DNA of 64,000 bases from Miscanthus floridulus (lineage: Eukaryota; Streptophyta; Magnoliopsida; Poales; Poaceae): the NCBI RefSeq assembly GCF_019320115.1, contig NC_089589.1:21352580-21416579 (forward strand), given 5' to 3'. Under the pieces are notes generated by a model, which saw only the letters and a list, made by a program, of their open reading frames with translations, did no database searches and was not told the origin of the DNA. Below are positions 11,053 to 23,204 of the stretch, in pieces. Made by a program: the position numbers and the translations under genes. Position 1 is the stretch's first letter, and each line of letters begins with the position of its first letter.

Positions 11053-12810
11053 AAATCTAATTTGATAAGGAAGCCAATCCAAGTGGTCTCACGCCAAAAT
11101 CCCCTTCGGAATCAACGGGAATCGTCGAAACAAATCAGTGTCCAGAATCTACCAGGGTGCTGCGACACCGTCTTTTGGTCTGTTGTACCGTGTATCGTGT
11201 TTGGGCCCATTAGGCTGGCGCAGTCGAGGATAGGCGACGACCCTAAGGCCTTTATAATCATACGCCGCTGCCGTCATTAGGTTTTGGGGTTTTGCTTAGA
11301 TTAATCTGTCAAGAACAGTTTCGCCGTTCATCGGTTTGTGTAGACCCCAACTTCATGAGATTAATGATTCATCTACAATTTGGTTGCTTTCTTTCTTGTT
11401 CTTGCTTGTGTTCTTCATTGCGCAGGCAGGGATTAGCCTTCTTAGTGAGGTCAACCGGATCCGTGTCTTGGTTGATAACCAGAGGAGTTGTGGTGCTAAG
11501 ATTGCAGGGTTCGATCTTTCGATCTGAAGCCGGATCGGTGTGTCATTCTCCTGCCACAATGATAGTTACCACTACCTGACTGGAAGATCGGGATCCCCGT
11601 TCCCATTACAGGATTTATACTGGTTCAGGCAACGTGCCCTACTGTCCAGTTTGAGTCGGTCGGTGACTTTATTCCTGAGCCCAGATGCTTGAAGTTTGCA
11701 GTGGGGTAAAAATGAGAAGGAGAAAGATGGGGGGTACAAGAGGTTCGGTTAGACTCTGGTCAGAGGGACCGAAAGCGATGAGAGCCCTGCTTTGAACTAA
11801 GTGTTCGAGCATGTGCTCATGGTTCGAACCTGGCGGCACTGGTGATTGTGTACTAGTGAACTTGATCGATCTAATGAATCTGAATCAACCTGAATGAAGC
11901 TTGAATGAATCTACCTGACCTTGGATGTTGGGAGAGAGCGCATCCCCTTTTATAGATGAAGGGGATGGCCTTACAAGTGAGAGGGAGAGAGTACGTATGC
12001 TTCTAATCCTTGTTGCCCATGCCGGCGGGTACATGATGATGGTAGGCGCCCACAACACTATTGGATGTCAGATGCATGTGGGAGGTTGTGTTGTCTTCTT
12101 CAGGTATGGCAGACGTCGGCGCCTACCACACTATCGAACCTAGAGGCATGCAAGGGGTTTTACCATGTTCGCCTAGTGCAGATATTGCCGGCGCCCACAA
12201 CACTGTCGATGCCCTGAGGCATGTGGGGGAGCCTTACCGTAAGGGAGTTAATGGTGCCCACAATACTGTAGGGGAAAATGTCGGCACCTACAACACTGTT
12301 TGGGCTCTGTCATGCCAGGGAGGTTGCAGAGTACTGTTTCTACAGGTGCACAGGGTACGGACCCTGGTATTGCAGTTTGACTTGTGCGCCTTGCCTTGCT
12401 TTCTCCAGTTCATTCCCTGGTCCTTATCGAGTGGGCGTCCCCGGTCAATTGGTTCTAGTCGGCTCTGATTGCGCCAGTCGGAGAAGAGCAGTGAGCAGGG
12501 GTTTGGCGCACCCCGGTCGGAGACGTGGGTCAGAGTCGGCAGTAGTGCTTTGGCCAGGTCTTCCAGTCGGAGAGGTCGTCTAGAGGCGGGCTGGATACCG
12601 AAGCGAGCGCTACGGATCGGAGAGGTTGTCCGGAGTCGGAAGACGGGTGTCGTTCCTCCTCGGCCAGACCTTCCTGGTCGGTGATTGGATTGCCCTTCTA
12701 GCATATCGTTTAGATACCTGGGCCGGCCCATGAGTTGCGCATTGTCTGCTTGGGCTAAGCCTTTGTTGGGAAGCTGGTCCGCGAGGGACCCCGGGTTTAT
12801 GAACTCGATA
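11053..12810 (-). repeat. 3' LTR of the non-autonomous element, truncated
   Basis: It aligns with 27801-29540. The first 330 bp of the LTR's plus-strand left side (27471-27800 in the other copy) are missing. The join to the outer element's polypurine tract at 11052/11053 is therefore a deletion junction. That deletion also removed the outer pol C-terminus. Confidence 0.75.
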
Positions 12811-13060
12811 GGAGCCCCGAGCAACCGGGCGATTCGGGTAGAATCGTCTCGGGGATTTTTGTCTTTGACGGTGGGTGCGCGCGAGCTGCACCCGCAGGTG
12901 TAGCCCCCGAGCCCCCGGGCTGATTCGGGCAGAATCGTCTGGGGGGTTCTGCATGTTTGCCAGCAGGGGAGTTTTTTGTTTTGTCGATGGATGTGCGCGA
13001 GCGCACCCGCGGGTGTAGCCCCCGAGCCCCTGGGCAATTCGGGCAGAATCGTCTGGGGAG
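12811..13060 (-). repeat. Tandem repeats with polypurine-tract-like core
   Basis: Three imperfect units begin near 12812, 12902 and 13018. Each contains GAGCCCC(C)...GGGC, then ATTCGGGyAGAATCGTCT, then GGGG. On the minus strand the core reads GGGGCTC(G)GGGG, resembling the purine-rich sequence next to the 3' LTR. A diverged unit recurs at about 14127-14162. Confidence 0.7.
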
Positions 13061-13140
13061 TGTTGTCAGCGGGCATGTGTGCGTGTTTTTTAGTCGAGAC
13101 GGAGTCGTCAACCAAGGCCGTCGTTGTGCAGCCGAGGCAT

Positions 13141-13440
13141 TTAGTTTTGGGATCGGGTGAGACGGAGCTCACGGATCCTGGCGTCGGTGCACGCCGTGGA
13201 TCGGGCGAGGCAGTTAGTTTTAGGGATCGAATGAGATGGAGCTCGTGGATCCTGGCGTCGGTGCGCGCCGTGGATCGGGCGAGGTAGTTAGTTTTAGGGA
13301 TCGGACGAGACAGGAGCTCGTGGATCTTGGCGTCAGTGCATGCCGTGCGATCGGGCGAGTCGGAGTCGTGGATCCTGGCCTCGGTGCAGCCCGCGCAGCC
13401 GAGGCAGTTAGTTAATTAGTTTAGGGATCGAGCGAGGCGT
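13141..13440. repeat. About 74-bp tandem repeat array
   Basis: Units at about 13141, 13214 and 13288, plus a degenerate fourth, share TTAGTTTTrGGGATCG and GATCCTGGCGTCGGTGC. A separate 57-bp unit (GATGGGGCGAGTTCGGGGTC) occurs twice at 13454 and 13511. Hypervariable tandem repeats upstream of the 3' LTR are known from Tat-lineage elements. Confidence 0.75.
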
Positions 13441-13551
13441 AGGTCACGGATCCTGATGGGGCGAGTTCGGGGTCGCAGACCTAGGCAATTTTGGAGTGCA
13501 GGCATAGCCGGATGGGGCGAGTTCGGGGTCGCAGACCCAGGTGTTTGGTGT

Positions 13552-14918
13552 CTTGAGCCCCCGAGCCCCGTTGGGCCTTAGTAGGGGTCGGTTTGAGTTG
13601 TGTGCGTTACCCCATCCTCGGTTTCTCACAACTGGAGGGCTGAGTTTTGTCGCTTGCCTCGATCGCTCGGGCTTGAGTGACGCGCTCGGTGAGCTGGCTA
13701 ACGGGTATGATTGAGTGGAATCCAGGTCCGTTGTTCGTGACATGGGTCAGCATAGCCTTCTTGTGACATTCGACTGCTCCTTTACCTGCAACCCGGTAGA
13801 TGCCTGGGTCGTTCCGGGGACCGACCCGGGTGGCCTAATGGCCTCCCCTCGATGGTGATTCTATGGGCTTGGCAGAGGCTTAGGATCGAACAAGAAAGTT
13901 GAGATGACCCTGTCTACTTCGGGGCAGACGGGGCGAGGGCCGCACAGGGCTCATCTGCGTTTTTCTCCCCTAGCTCTGTTTGACGTGGGGTGGTCTCGAG
14001 CCCTTCGTGGGCCGGCCTTTGAACCCCGGTTGGTCGTTGCTCATGTCGAATGAGGCAACTGCCGCTTCGTGACGCAACACGGAGCGTTGTGGTGCATTTC
14101 GCTGCATGTGCGATGCTTAGTTCCTGAGCCCCCGGGCGGTTCAGGGCCCGAATTGTCCGGGGGGTATGGGCATATGGAATGAATATGTGTATGGATGTAT
14201 GAAATGATTATAAAGAAATAGCGGGGGTCGGTAGTGTTACCTTGATGACTCGAGTGACGGGGTTTGAAGAGCTCCAATCAGAAATGTCCGATCGAGACCC
14301 GTGTTTGTCATTCGTGACGGAGTTGGCATGGCCTACATGGTGCATCCCTTTACTCCTTACCTGTCTCTCCGTGTTTTCCTGAGCCATTCGATCAATTTAG
14401 GAAGCCTGATGGTCTCTCCTGGAGGAGATCCCATTTTGGGTTTTTCCAAGTCCCGTCTGGGGATGCGAGGAGCTGCCAGCGTGTGGTGGCGCTTTGGTTC
14501 TTGCGCCCGACATGCGGTAGTGAGGGGCCATACCCAGGCCATGTCCCAGTCTAATCAGGCATTGTTCCATTGGGTAGGGCACGTCTCATCGGTCAGGGCA
14601 CGTCCCATCATATCCTGTTTGCATTAAATGGGAAAGCGAGAGGGTTTTTCGCTCCGTCGTTTCGGCTTTCCCGATCGGTGTGCCTTCCCCAACTGTCGTG
14701 CCCTTTTCCTTAAGTAGGAAAAGGGAGAAGGTTTTTTGCCCCGTTCCTTTGCCTTTTTCCACATCCGCCGCCTCTTCTCATCTTCCTTCTTGCCGAGATA
14801 GTTTTTGAGAGCCGCGGCGGTTCCTAGGAAATAAAAGGGATAGAGCGATGGAGAAGAAAAAACTCACAAATCCTTTTGTGAACCCGGAGTGAAATGTCAG
14901 GACTAGAGGTCATCTACT
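13552..14918. other. Spacer between 3' repeats and antisense gene
   Basis: GC-rich sequence without a supportable gene. It holds a perfect 10-bp inverted repeat with a 5-base loop at 14701-14725 (CCCTTTTCCT / AGGAAAAGGG) and AATAAAAG near 14828. It probably includes the promoter and leader of the antisense gene, but no definite TATA box was identified. Confidence 0.4.
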
Positions 14919-15793
14919 ATGAGGGAGTCGGTGCTGAAGGCCTTCACCGCGAAGGGGTTTCAGTCGCCAAAGGAGGTGGCGCACTGGAGGGCTCCCGGGG
15001 GTGAGGAGTTCCCGCAACCTTGGCCCGGCGAGGTGGTTTCCTTTCTTGCCTTCCATGAGAGTGGGTGAGGACACCCCGCGCACTAGTTCCTGCGTGGGCT
15101 CCTCAATGAGTGGGGTCTAGAGCTGCAGCACCTTAATCCGATGGGGGTGCTGCACATCTCTGGCTTTGTCATCGTCTACGAGGCCTTCCACGGGATCGAG
15201 CCGCACGCAGACTTCTTCTGGGGGCTGTTCTCTGGGCGAACCTTGACGGTGGGGAATCCGCCTGAGGCCGCGCCGGTAGGGGGCTTTGCCTTGCAGAGAA
15301 AACTGAGCGTGGGGGGCTCGGATCCCACATACATCCCCTGCGATTCCAACCGGGGGTGGCACGGGGAGTGGTTTTATATCAGGAATCCGATGGAGGCGCC
15401 GTTCCTAGCGTTTACAGGCGGGAGGCCGAAGAGGCAGGATAGTTGGTTGTGGGGCCCTTCCCGTTGGGAGAAGGTGGAGATCATTGAGGCGGAGCTCCAA
15501 AAGCTCGTGCGGTGTGGCCTTGATGGGGCACAGGTGTTCCACACCCTCTACCGCCGCCGGGTCACTCCGTTGGCGGAGAGGGCGTGGCCGATGTGGAGGT
15601 ACGATGACCCATCATACCCTGATCGTGCGTCGTTGGAGGAGCTGCCGAATGACGAGGTCTGGAGTCATCTCAACCGGGTGCTGCAGCTGAAGCCCAAAGA
15701 GAGGGTCGATGGAAAGCCCGGACCTCTCAATGCCTCGGTGGTGTCCAAGCTGGTATGCTCCCTTCTCCTTACTCCGTGTTCTTTTCCCCTTTG

Positions 15794-16192
15794 TGTCGAC
15801 GAAATATGGTCGGCAGTCCACCGAGGGGGGTGCCCGTGGTGGTAGATTATCGGTAGGATGCGTGTGATCTAGAACCGGATGGTGACACAAGGCGCAGAGA
15901 CAACGATTTAGACAGGTTCGGGCCATCTGGTCGACGTAATACCCTACGTCCTGTGTCTTTGGTGTATTGTATTGAGATGTATATTGTATGATCTGTCCCT
16001 GAGGGGGACCCCTGCCTCTCCTTATATACTCTGGAGGAGGAGGGTTACAAGTAAAGTATCCTATTTGGTACTATTACAATATCTAGTACAACTTGTAATC
16101 TCGATGTGCACGCTTTGATCTTATGGGCCGGGCCACCTCGGATGGTGCGGCCCATGTACCATCTTGTGGTACCCGGGGGTATATCCCCCACA
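15794..16192 (-). repeat. LTR1 (3' LTR) of the dimer, 399 bp
   Basis: On the minus strand it starts TGTGGGGGATATACCCCC and ends ATTTCGTCGACA. The start holds a small palindrome (five G, TATAT, five C). A TATA box (GTATATAAGG) is at 16020-16029. It differs from LTR2 at two noticed positions (CCATCTGG against CCGTCTGG; TATATTG against TATACTG). Confidence 0.9.
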
Positions 16193-16726
16193 GCTAGTCC
16201 CCGAGCGCCATGTATTCTGATGCAACACGCCATTTTAACCTTCTCCAAACAGTGAGGCTTGAGTTCTTGACATCTCCGACCACCATTGTCGCCGGAGAAG
16301 TAGGTTGTCCGAAGAATGTATGGTGCTCTTAAGAAGAAAGAAAAAGATTTCCGTCCCAGGAAGTGTGCCCACTTGTATTTCTGAAAAGAAATGTAAGTGC
16401 GTCTTGAAGCATAGCATCTTTGATCATCAGAGGCGTAGTGGTCGAAAAACAAGCACATTCACCGCAAGGTGAAGTGTGCCCACTTAGTCCCCGAGCCTGG
16501 TAGTAGGTGACTTAGGCACGTGGTGCCACGGTCTAAAAAGAATTCCTAGTTAAATTGAGAACCCAATCGTCGTACAGGCGATACGAGATGCACCGACAGG
16601 TGCATCGTACCGATGTAGTCCCCGAGCTTGCTGGAAGGCGAGGTACGAGCCTTGTAGCAAGGTCTAAGTGAGAAAAAATATCCCAACTGTATGCGAGTTG
16701 CCAGTCACATGTAGTCGAGACGCAAA

Positions 16727-17031
16727 GTCCCCGAGCCGTGGTCGGAGAGTGGTCGAGGCAGTCCCCGAGCAGAGGTCGAGGAGCGAGCGACGAAGTCCCC
16801 GAGCCGTGGTCGGAGAGTGATCGAGGCAGGCAGTCCCCGAGCACAAGTCGAGAAGCAAGCGACGAAGTCCCCGAGCCGTGGTCGGAGAGTGGTCGATGCA
16901 GTCCCCGAGCATGGGTCGAGGAGCGAGCGACGAAGTCCCTGAGCCGTGGTCGGAGAGTGGTCGAGGCAGTCCCCGAGCACATGTCGAGGAGCGAGCGGCG
17001 AAGTCCCCGAGCGTAGCTCGAGATCCTTATC
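16727..17031 (-). repeat. 67-72 bp minisatellite with PPT core, left unit
   Basis: About 4.5 units start near 16727, 16794, 16866, 16934 and 17001. Each has two copies of AGTCCCCGAGC, which on the minus strand is GCTCGGGGACT, the core of the polypurine tract next to LTR1. The array yields spurious Arg/Gly/Ser-rich frames on both strands. Confidence 0.85.
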
Positions 17032-17705
17032 TTTGGATAGAGATCTGGTCGGCGGTGATGAAGTCGTCCGGTCCTCGAGCTTTCCGACCTGTCGTTATGG
17101 CGGCGGTCACGGCGATGTTCGAGGCGAGATGCAGTCCGAAACCTCCTTTGTTTGGCGTACATGTATGCGCGGAGTTGACCCTTGCATGCTCGTGGAGACG
17201 ATGCGTACGTGCATGCGCGCATGCAAGTGCCTTAGCAATCCGGAGTTGGCTTTCATGTAGATGCCCTTCATACCTTAATTACTTTAATTAGCTTCGCATG
17301 ACTTTTGGCAATCGGTCTTGCCTGTCATGGCTCTGTAGATTACACGGACTCCTTTTCTGCTTGCTTGTCATCCTGGTGTTTGGGCGCGGTTCAAGCGTAT
17401 AGCATGTCGTGTATGTATGCACACGTATACGCTAGTTGCCCCTTGATTAAATAACTTGCAAGGCCTGTACACGCTTCTAGTTTGCTCGTAATCAGAGGAA
17501 AGTCTTGATCGACGAAACCTTGACTTGGAAGTTCCAGTGTCAATGCCGTGTTGGAGATGGAGGCGGCGTTGTAGTCCGACTTGTGCTCTGATTTTGATAC
17601 TTGGGCTTTAGATCGGATCTGGTCGTCTCGTGGAGACAGGGCGCCGTCTTGGGAATCCGACGTGGTGATCTATATGACAGACTGTTGCTTTTGCTATTGT
17701 TGTAG

Positions 17706-17880
17706 AATCCCGAGCACGGAGTGGTCTGGCGAGAAGTCCTAGAGCACGGAGTGGTCTGGCGAGTCCCCGAGCACGGGCGTGGTCTGGCCAGAGTCCCCGA
17801 GCACGAGCGTGGCCTGGCCAGAGTCCCCGAGCACGAGCGTGGTCTGGCCAGAGTCCTCGAGCACCGTAGTGGTCTTGGCG
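17706..17880 (-). repeat. 30-bp tandem repeat with PPT core, left unit
   Basis: About six units of exactly 30 bp (GAGTCCCCGAGCACGrGCGT, then GGTCTGGCCA) with minor variants. There are no unique spacers, so it is a plain tandem array. The same GCTCGGGGACT core is repeated. Confidence 0.85.
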
Positions 17881-19162
17881 AACCCTGAAGCATGAGCTCA
17901 TTGACCGAACTGTGTTCCTGAAAAATAAACACGGAGAGCGGTAGTACATGATGATGTACGAAATATATTGACCTCTCTATAGGAGGTGAAGTAAACACTT
18001 GGTGTTCGGTTGGCGATGAATTATACTTGGTGTAATATTCGAAAAATAACATTAGCTGTTTTTAGCCCTTTTGTTATGTAGAGGCGTAGCGCGATGTATT
18101 AACCTGTCCTGAAGAATGCGCCAGCCCTGGGCTGACCAACATCTCGTAGCGCGAGGTACGGAACGCTGCCGCGCGTAGAGTGCCAGTGTTACCAGGGAGC
18201 GACTGCCGACTACCCGTAGCGCAGAGGGCGGACTCTCATGCACGCGTGGGGTGGAGCCGGAGACAGTGCCGGCTCTGGGATTCTCAAGCAGGAAGGAAAA
18301 CGTATCGGCGAACCGTTGTAAAAACTTATACATGTTTTGGATTGTATGTATGGAGAAAATTCGACGCGGGGCGCACCCTTAGGGTGGTCGGCGGAGGTGT
18401 ACGATGATCGAAGAAATTTTCAATTAAAAATAATACTTAGCTTTATTGACGACCGGTGGGAGTAGTCGGCGTGTTGCGATGTTCGAGAGATGGCTTGACG
18501 TGTCGTTGGCGATGAAGTTGTCCGGTCCTCGAGCTTTTCGTCCTGTCTTCATGACTGTGGTCGCGATTGTCGTAGCGCCGTTCTTCGCGGCGATCATCAT
18601 TGCGACATAGTCTTGTGGTCGAGGTGGTCGGAGCTCGGCGGAGCTGCTCGGGACGTGGTCGACGTGGTCGCGGTCGACGTGGTCGGAGCACGGCGTGTTC
18701 AGCGACTCGGCGGGGCTTGACGTGGCTAATTTAAACAGCTCGGACGCTTCTTTTGGTGTATGCCCATGATGGTTGCGCAGCTCCTGCCAAAAATATATCA
18801 CGCGTATGTGGGAGACATCTGAAGACATACTATGTCATAGGATATTAGATTAGAAAATAAATGAGTATTGACTTAGCTTCGGACGTCGCCGATCGGCTGC
18901 TGTATATATGCACATGCATGAAGGCTAATTAATTAGCACATGTATATGCTTTGTAGATCGTCCAAAGGCCCTCGTATTTGGAGTAGGAGAAGCACGCGGA
19001 GTCCTTCAAGATTGTTGCTTATTTGCATGGCCGAGAAAATCATGTACACCTTGGACGGTTAGATCCTGTAGATGCGTATGTATGTGCTATTGATTGCTTC
19101 AAAGACACGTAATCACGTGTTCATCTTCCTTGCTTGCCGTTGGCTTGCACGTATGCACGGAT

Positions 19163-19786
19163 TCATTGCCCGCCCGATTGGTGCATGTGTGTATGTGTGC
19201 AAGAGGTAGGAAAGGCAGGCCCAAGTGAGCAAACGCCGCCAAGGCCTCGGCTTGGTTGATAGGCTCCATCGTAGTCGAACTCGGCAAGCGGAGTCGGAGT
19301 TGGTTCCGCCGAACGCAGATAAGCAGCCGAGAAAACCATCTCGTACGTGCACGTTCCTCTCTGATTGGTGTGCATGTTCCTCTCTGATTGCTTGCTCACG
19401 TCAACGTGGTGCCCGTGCAGTACTTGATGACAAGTAGTCCATGCACGTTCAGGATTCCGGAGAGTTTGTAATCGGCTAGCTTGGAGGCGAAACGCATCTC
19501 TAGACGATGGGCCTGGGCTGTTGGAGAGTGTCGCCGAAGGGTGACGACGAATCAACGACATCTCGACCCAGGCATCTTCAGTGGCGGCGGCAGCCTGGAA
19601 ACAAGCTTGTTCATTTACAGATTGATTCATCTTGTGGCCCTTGCTTCTTGACGTAGATCCTGGCAAAGATCCAGTGAGCAGGACGGAGCTTGTTGTGGGA
19701 GGTAGGATCGTGCTCGGCTTGATGCACCGTGACGAGAAACCGTGATGTCGTTTGTTGAGGAAGAAAAACCCCATCTGATTCACCAT
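19163..19786 (-). CDS. Internal ORF of the dimer, left unit (gag position), 207 aa
   Basis: It starts 48 bases after the LTR2 boundary, just past the primer-binding site, where gag would lie. The protein begins MVNQMGFFFLNKRHHGF and is Ser/Thr/His-rich. No gag, nucleocapsid zinc knuckle or protease motif is visible. Unrecognised: it may be a remnant of a gag leader or a non-functional frame in a non-autonomous element. The right unit has a stop at the codon for Arg13. Confidence 0.35.
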   Translation of the reverse strand: MVNQMGFFFLNKRHHGFSSRCIKPSTILPPTTSSVLLTGSLPGSTSRSKGHKMNQSVNEQACFQAAAATEDAWVEMSLIRRHPSATLSNSPGPSSRDAFRLQASRLQTLRNPERAWTTCHQVLHGHHVDVSKQSERNMHTNQRGTCTYEMVFSAAYLRSAEPTPTPLAEFDYDGAYQPSRGLGGVCSLGPAFPTSCTHTHMHQSGGQ

Positions 19787-19833
19787 GGATCAGCGCGCAC
19801 ACCCCTAAAAGGGGCCCCTACCTGGCGCGCCAC

Positions 19834-20232
19834 TGTCGACGAAATATGGTCGGCAGTCCACCGAGGGGGGTGCCCGTGGTGGTAGATTATCGGTAGGATG
19901 CGTGTGATCTAGAACCGGATGGTGACACAAGGCGCAGAGACAACGATTTAGACAGGTTCGGGCCGTCTGGTCGACGTAATACCCTACGTCCTGTGTCTTT
20001 GGTGTATTGTATTGAGATGTATACTGTATGATCTGTCCCTGAGGGGGACCCCTGCCTCTCCTTATATACTCTGGAGGAGGAGGGTTACAAGTAAAGTATC
20101 CTATTTGGTACTATTACAATATCTAGTACAACTTGTAATCTCGATGTGCACGCTTTGATCTTATGGGCCGGGCCACCTCGGATGGTGCGGCCCATGTACC
20201 ATCTTGTGGTACCCGGGGGTATATCCCCCACA
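19834..20232 (-). repeat. LTR2 (shared central LTR) of the dimer, 399 bp
   Basis: Full-length, with TATA box at 20060-20069 (minus strand). It matches LTR3 at both positions where LTR1 differs. It serves as 3' LTR of the right unit and 5' LTR of the left unit. Confidence 0.9.
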
Positions 20233-20766
20233 GCTAGTCCCCGAGCACCATGTATTCTGATGCAACACGCCATTTTAACCTTCTGCAAACAGTGAGGCTT
20301 GAGTTCTTGACATCTCCGACCACCATTGTCGCCGGAGAAGTAGGTTGTCCGAAGAATGTATGGTGCTCTTAAGAAGAAAGAAAAAGATTTCCGTCCCAGG
20401 AAGTGTGCCCACTTGTATTTCTGAAAAGAAATGTAAGTGCGTCTTGAAGCATAGCATCTTTGATCATCAGAGGCGTAGTGGTCGAAAAACAAGCACATTC
20501 ACCGCAAGGTGAAGTGTGCCCACTTAGTCCCCGAGCCTGGTAGTAGGTGACTTAGGCACGTGGTGCCACGGTCTAAAAAGAATTCCCAGTTAAATTGAGA
20601 ACCCAATCGTCGTACAGGCGATACGAGATGCACCGACAGGTGCATCGTACCGATGTAGTCCCCGAGCTTGCTGGAAGGCGAGGTACGAGCCTTGTAGCAA
20701 GGTCTAAGTGAGAAAAAAAATATCCCAACTGTATGCGAGTTGCCAGTCACATGTAGTCGAGACGCA

Positions 20767-21062
20767 AAGTCCCCGAGCCGTGGTCGGAGATTGGTCGAGG
20801 CAGTCCCCGAGCACAGGTCGAGGAGCGAGCGACGAAGTCCCCGAGCCGTGGTCGGAGAGTGATCGAGGCAGGCAGTCCCCGAGCACAAGTCGAGAAGCAA
20901 GCGACGAAGTCCCCGAGCCGTGGTCGGAGAGTGGTCGATGCAGTCCCCGAGCACGGGTCGAGGAGCGAGCGACGAAGTCCCCGAGCCGTGGTCGGAGAGT
21001 GGTCGAGGCAGTCCCCGAGCATATGTCGAGGAGCGAGCGGCGAAGTCCCCGAGCGTAGCTCG
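20767..21062 (-). repeat. 67-72 bp minisatellite with PPT core, right unit
   Basis: Same array as at 16727-17031, shifted by about 4040 bp, with a few base differences and the same number of units. Confidence 0.85.
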
Positions 21063-21747
21063 AGATCCTTATCTTTGGATAGAGATCTGGTCGGCGGTGA
21101 TGAAGTCGTCCGGTCCTCGAGCTTTCCGACATGTCGTTATGGCGGCGGTCACGGCGATGTTCGAGGCGAGATGCAGTCCGAAACCTCCTTTGTTTGGCGT
21201 ACATGTATGCGCGGAGTTGACCCTTGCATGCTCGTGGAGACGATGCGTACGTGCATGCGCGCATGCAAGTGCCTTAGCAATCCAGAGTTGGCTTTCATGT
21301 AGATGCCCTTCGTACCTTAATTACTTTAATTAGCTTCGCATGACTTTTGGCAATCGGTCTTGCCTGTCATGGCTCTGTAGATTACACGGACTCCTTTTCT
21401 GCTTGCTTGTCATCCTGGTGTTTGGGCGCGGTTCAAGCGTATAGCATGTCGTGTATGTATGCACACGTATACGCTAGTTGCCCCTTGATTAAATAACTTG
21501 CAAGGCCTGTACACGCTTCTCGTTTGCTCGTAATCAGAGGAAAGTCTTGATCGACGAAACCTTGACTTGGAAGTTCCAGTGTCAATGCCGTGTTGGAGAT
21601 GGAGGCGGCGTTGTAGTCCGACTTGTGCTCTGATTTTGATACTTGGGCTTTAGATCGGATCTGGTCGTCTCGTGGAGACAGGGCGCCGTCTTGGGAATCC
21701 GACGTGGTGATCTATATGACAGACTGTTGCTTTTGCTATTGTTGTAG

Positions 21748-21922
21748 AATCCCGAGCACGGAGTGGTCTGGCGAGAAGTCCTAGAGCACGGAGTGGTCTG
21801 GCGAGTCCCCGAGCACGGGCGTGGTCTGGCCAGAGTCCCCGAGCACGAGCGTGGTCTGGCCAGAGTCCCCGAGCACGAGCGTGGTCTGGCCAGAGTCCTC
21901 GAGCACCGTAGTGGTCTTGGCG
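21748..21922 (-). repeat. 30-bp tandem repeat with PPT core, right unit
   Basis: Same six-unit, 30-bp array as at 17706-17880, with one or two base changes (for example GGTCTGG for GGCCTGG). Confidence 0.85.
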
Positions 21923-23204
21923 ACCCCTGAAGCATGAGCTCATTGACCGAACTGTGTTCCTGAAAAATAAACACGGAGAGCGGTAGTACATGATGATGTA
22001 CGAAATATATTGACCTCTCTATAGGAGGTGAAGTAAACACTTGGTGTTCGGTTGGCGATGAATTATACTTGGTGTAATATTCGAAAAATAACATTAGCTG
22101 TTTTTAGCCCTTTTGTTATGTAGAGGCGTAGCGCGATGTATTAACCTGTCCTGAAGAATGCGCCAGCCCTGGGCTGACCAACATCTCGTAGCGCGAGGTA
22201 CGGAACGCTGCCGCGCGTAGAGTGCCAGTGTTACCAGGGAGCGACTGCCGACTACCCGTAGCGCAGAGGGCGGACTCTCATGCACGCGTGGGGTGGAGCC
22301 GGAGACAGTGCCGGCTCTGGGATTCTCAAGCAGGAAGGAAAACGTATCGGCGAACCGTTGTAAAAACTTATACATGTTTTGGATTGTATGTATGGAGAAA
22401 ATTCGACGCGGGGCGCACCCTTAGGGTGGTCGGCGGAGGTGTACGATGATCGAAGAAATTTTCAATTAAAAATAATACTTAGCTTTATTGACGACCGGTG
22501 GGAGTAGTCGGCGTGTTGCGATGTTCGAGAGATGGCTTGACGTGTCGTTGGCGATGAAGTTGTCCGGTCCTCGAGCTTTTCGTCCTGTCTTCATGACTGT
22601 GGTCGCGATTGTCGTAGCGCCGTTCTTCGCGGCGATCATCATTGCGACATAGTCTTGTGGTCGAGGTGGTCGGAGCTCGGCGGAGCTGCTCGGGACGTGG
22701 TCGACGTGGTCGCGGTCGACGTGGTCGGAGCACGGCGTGTTCAGCGACTCGGCGGGGCTTGACGTGGCTAATTTAAACAGCTCGGACGCTTCTTTTGGTG
22801 TATGCCCATGATGGTTGCGCAGCTCCTGCCAAAAATATATCACGCGTATGTGGGAGACATCTGAAGACATACTATGTCATAGGATATTAGATTAGAAAAT
22901 AAATGAGTATTGACTTAGCTTCGGACGTCGCCGATCGGCTGCTGTATATATGCACATGCATGAAGGCTAATTAATTAGCACATGTATATGCTTTGTAGAT
23001 CGTCCAAAGGCCCTCGTATTTGGAGTAGGAGAAGCACGCGGAGTCCTTCAAGATTGTTGCTTATTTGCATGGCCGAGAAAATCATGTACACCTTGGACGG
23101 TTAGATCCTGTAGATGCGTATGTATGTGCTATTGATTGCTTCAAAGACACGTAATCACGTGTTCATCTTCCTTGCTTGCCGTTGGCTTGCACGTATGCAC
23201 GGAT

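Noticed and set aside
12288..13172. 294-codon minus-strand frame
   Set aside because: It runs from LTR into the tandem repeats of the non-autonomous element with repeated Pro/Arg-rich segments. The equivalent LTR region at 28990-29540 does not keep the frame open.
16533..17222. 229-codon minus-strand frame (and counterpart near 20704-21264) plus plus-strand Arg/Ser/Glu frames
   Set aside because: They are translations of the 67-72 bp minisatellite. Open frames appear on both strands because units lack stops, and no known domain is seen.
17706..17880. CRISPR-like array
   Set aside because: Repeats are contiguous 30-bp units without unique spacers, in a plant retroelement.
17540..18052. 170-codon minus-strand frame, repeated at 21582-22094
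   Set aside because: It spans the 30-bp repeats, with unrelated AT-rich ends. It is conserved only because the dimer units are nearly identical.
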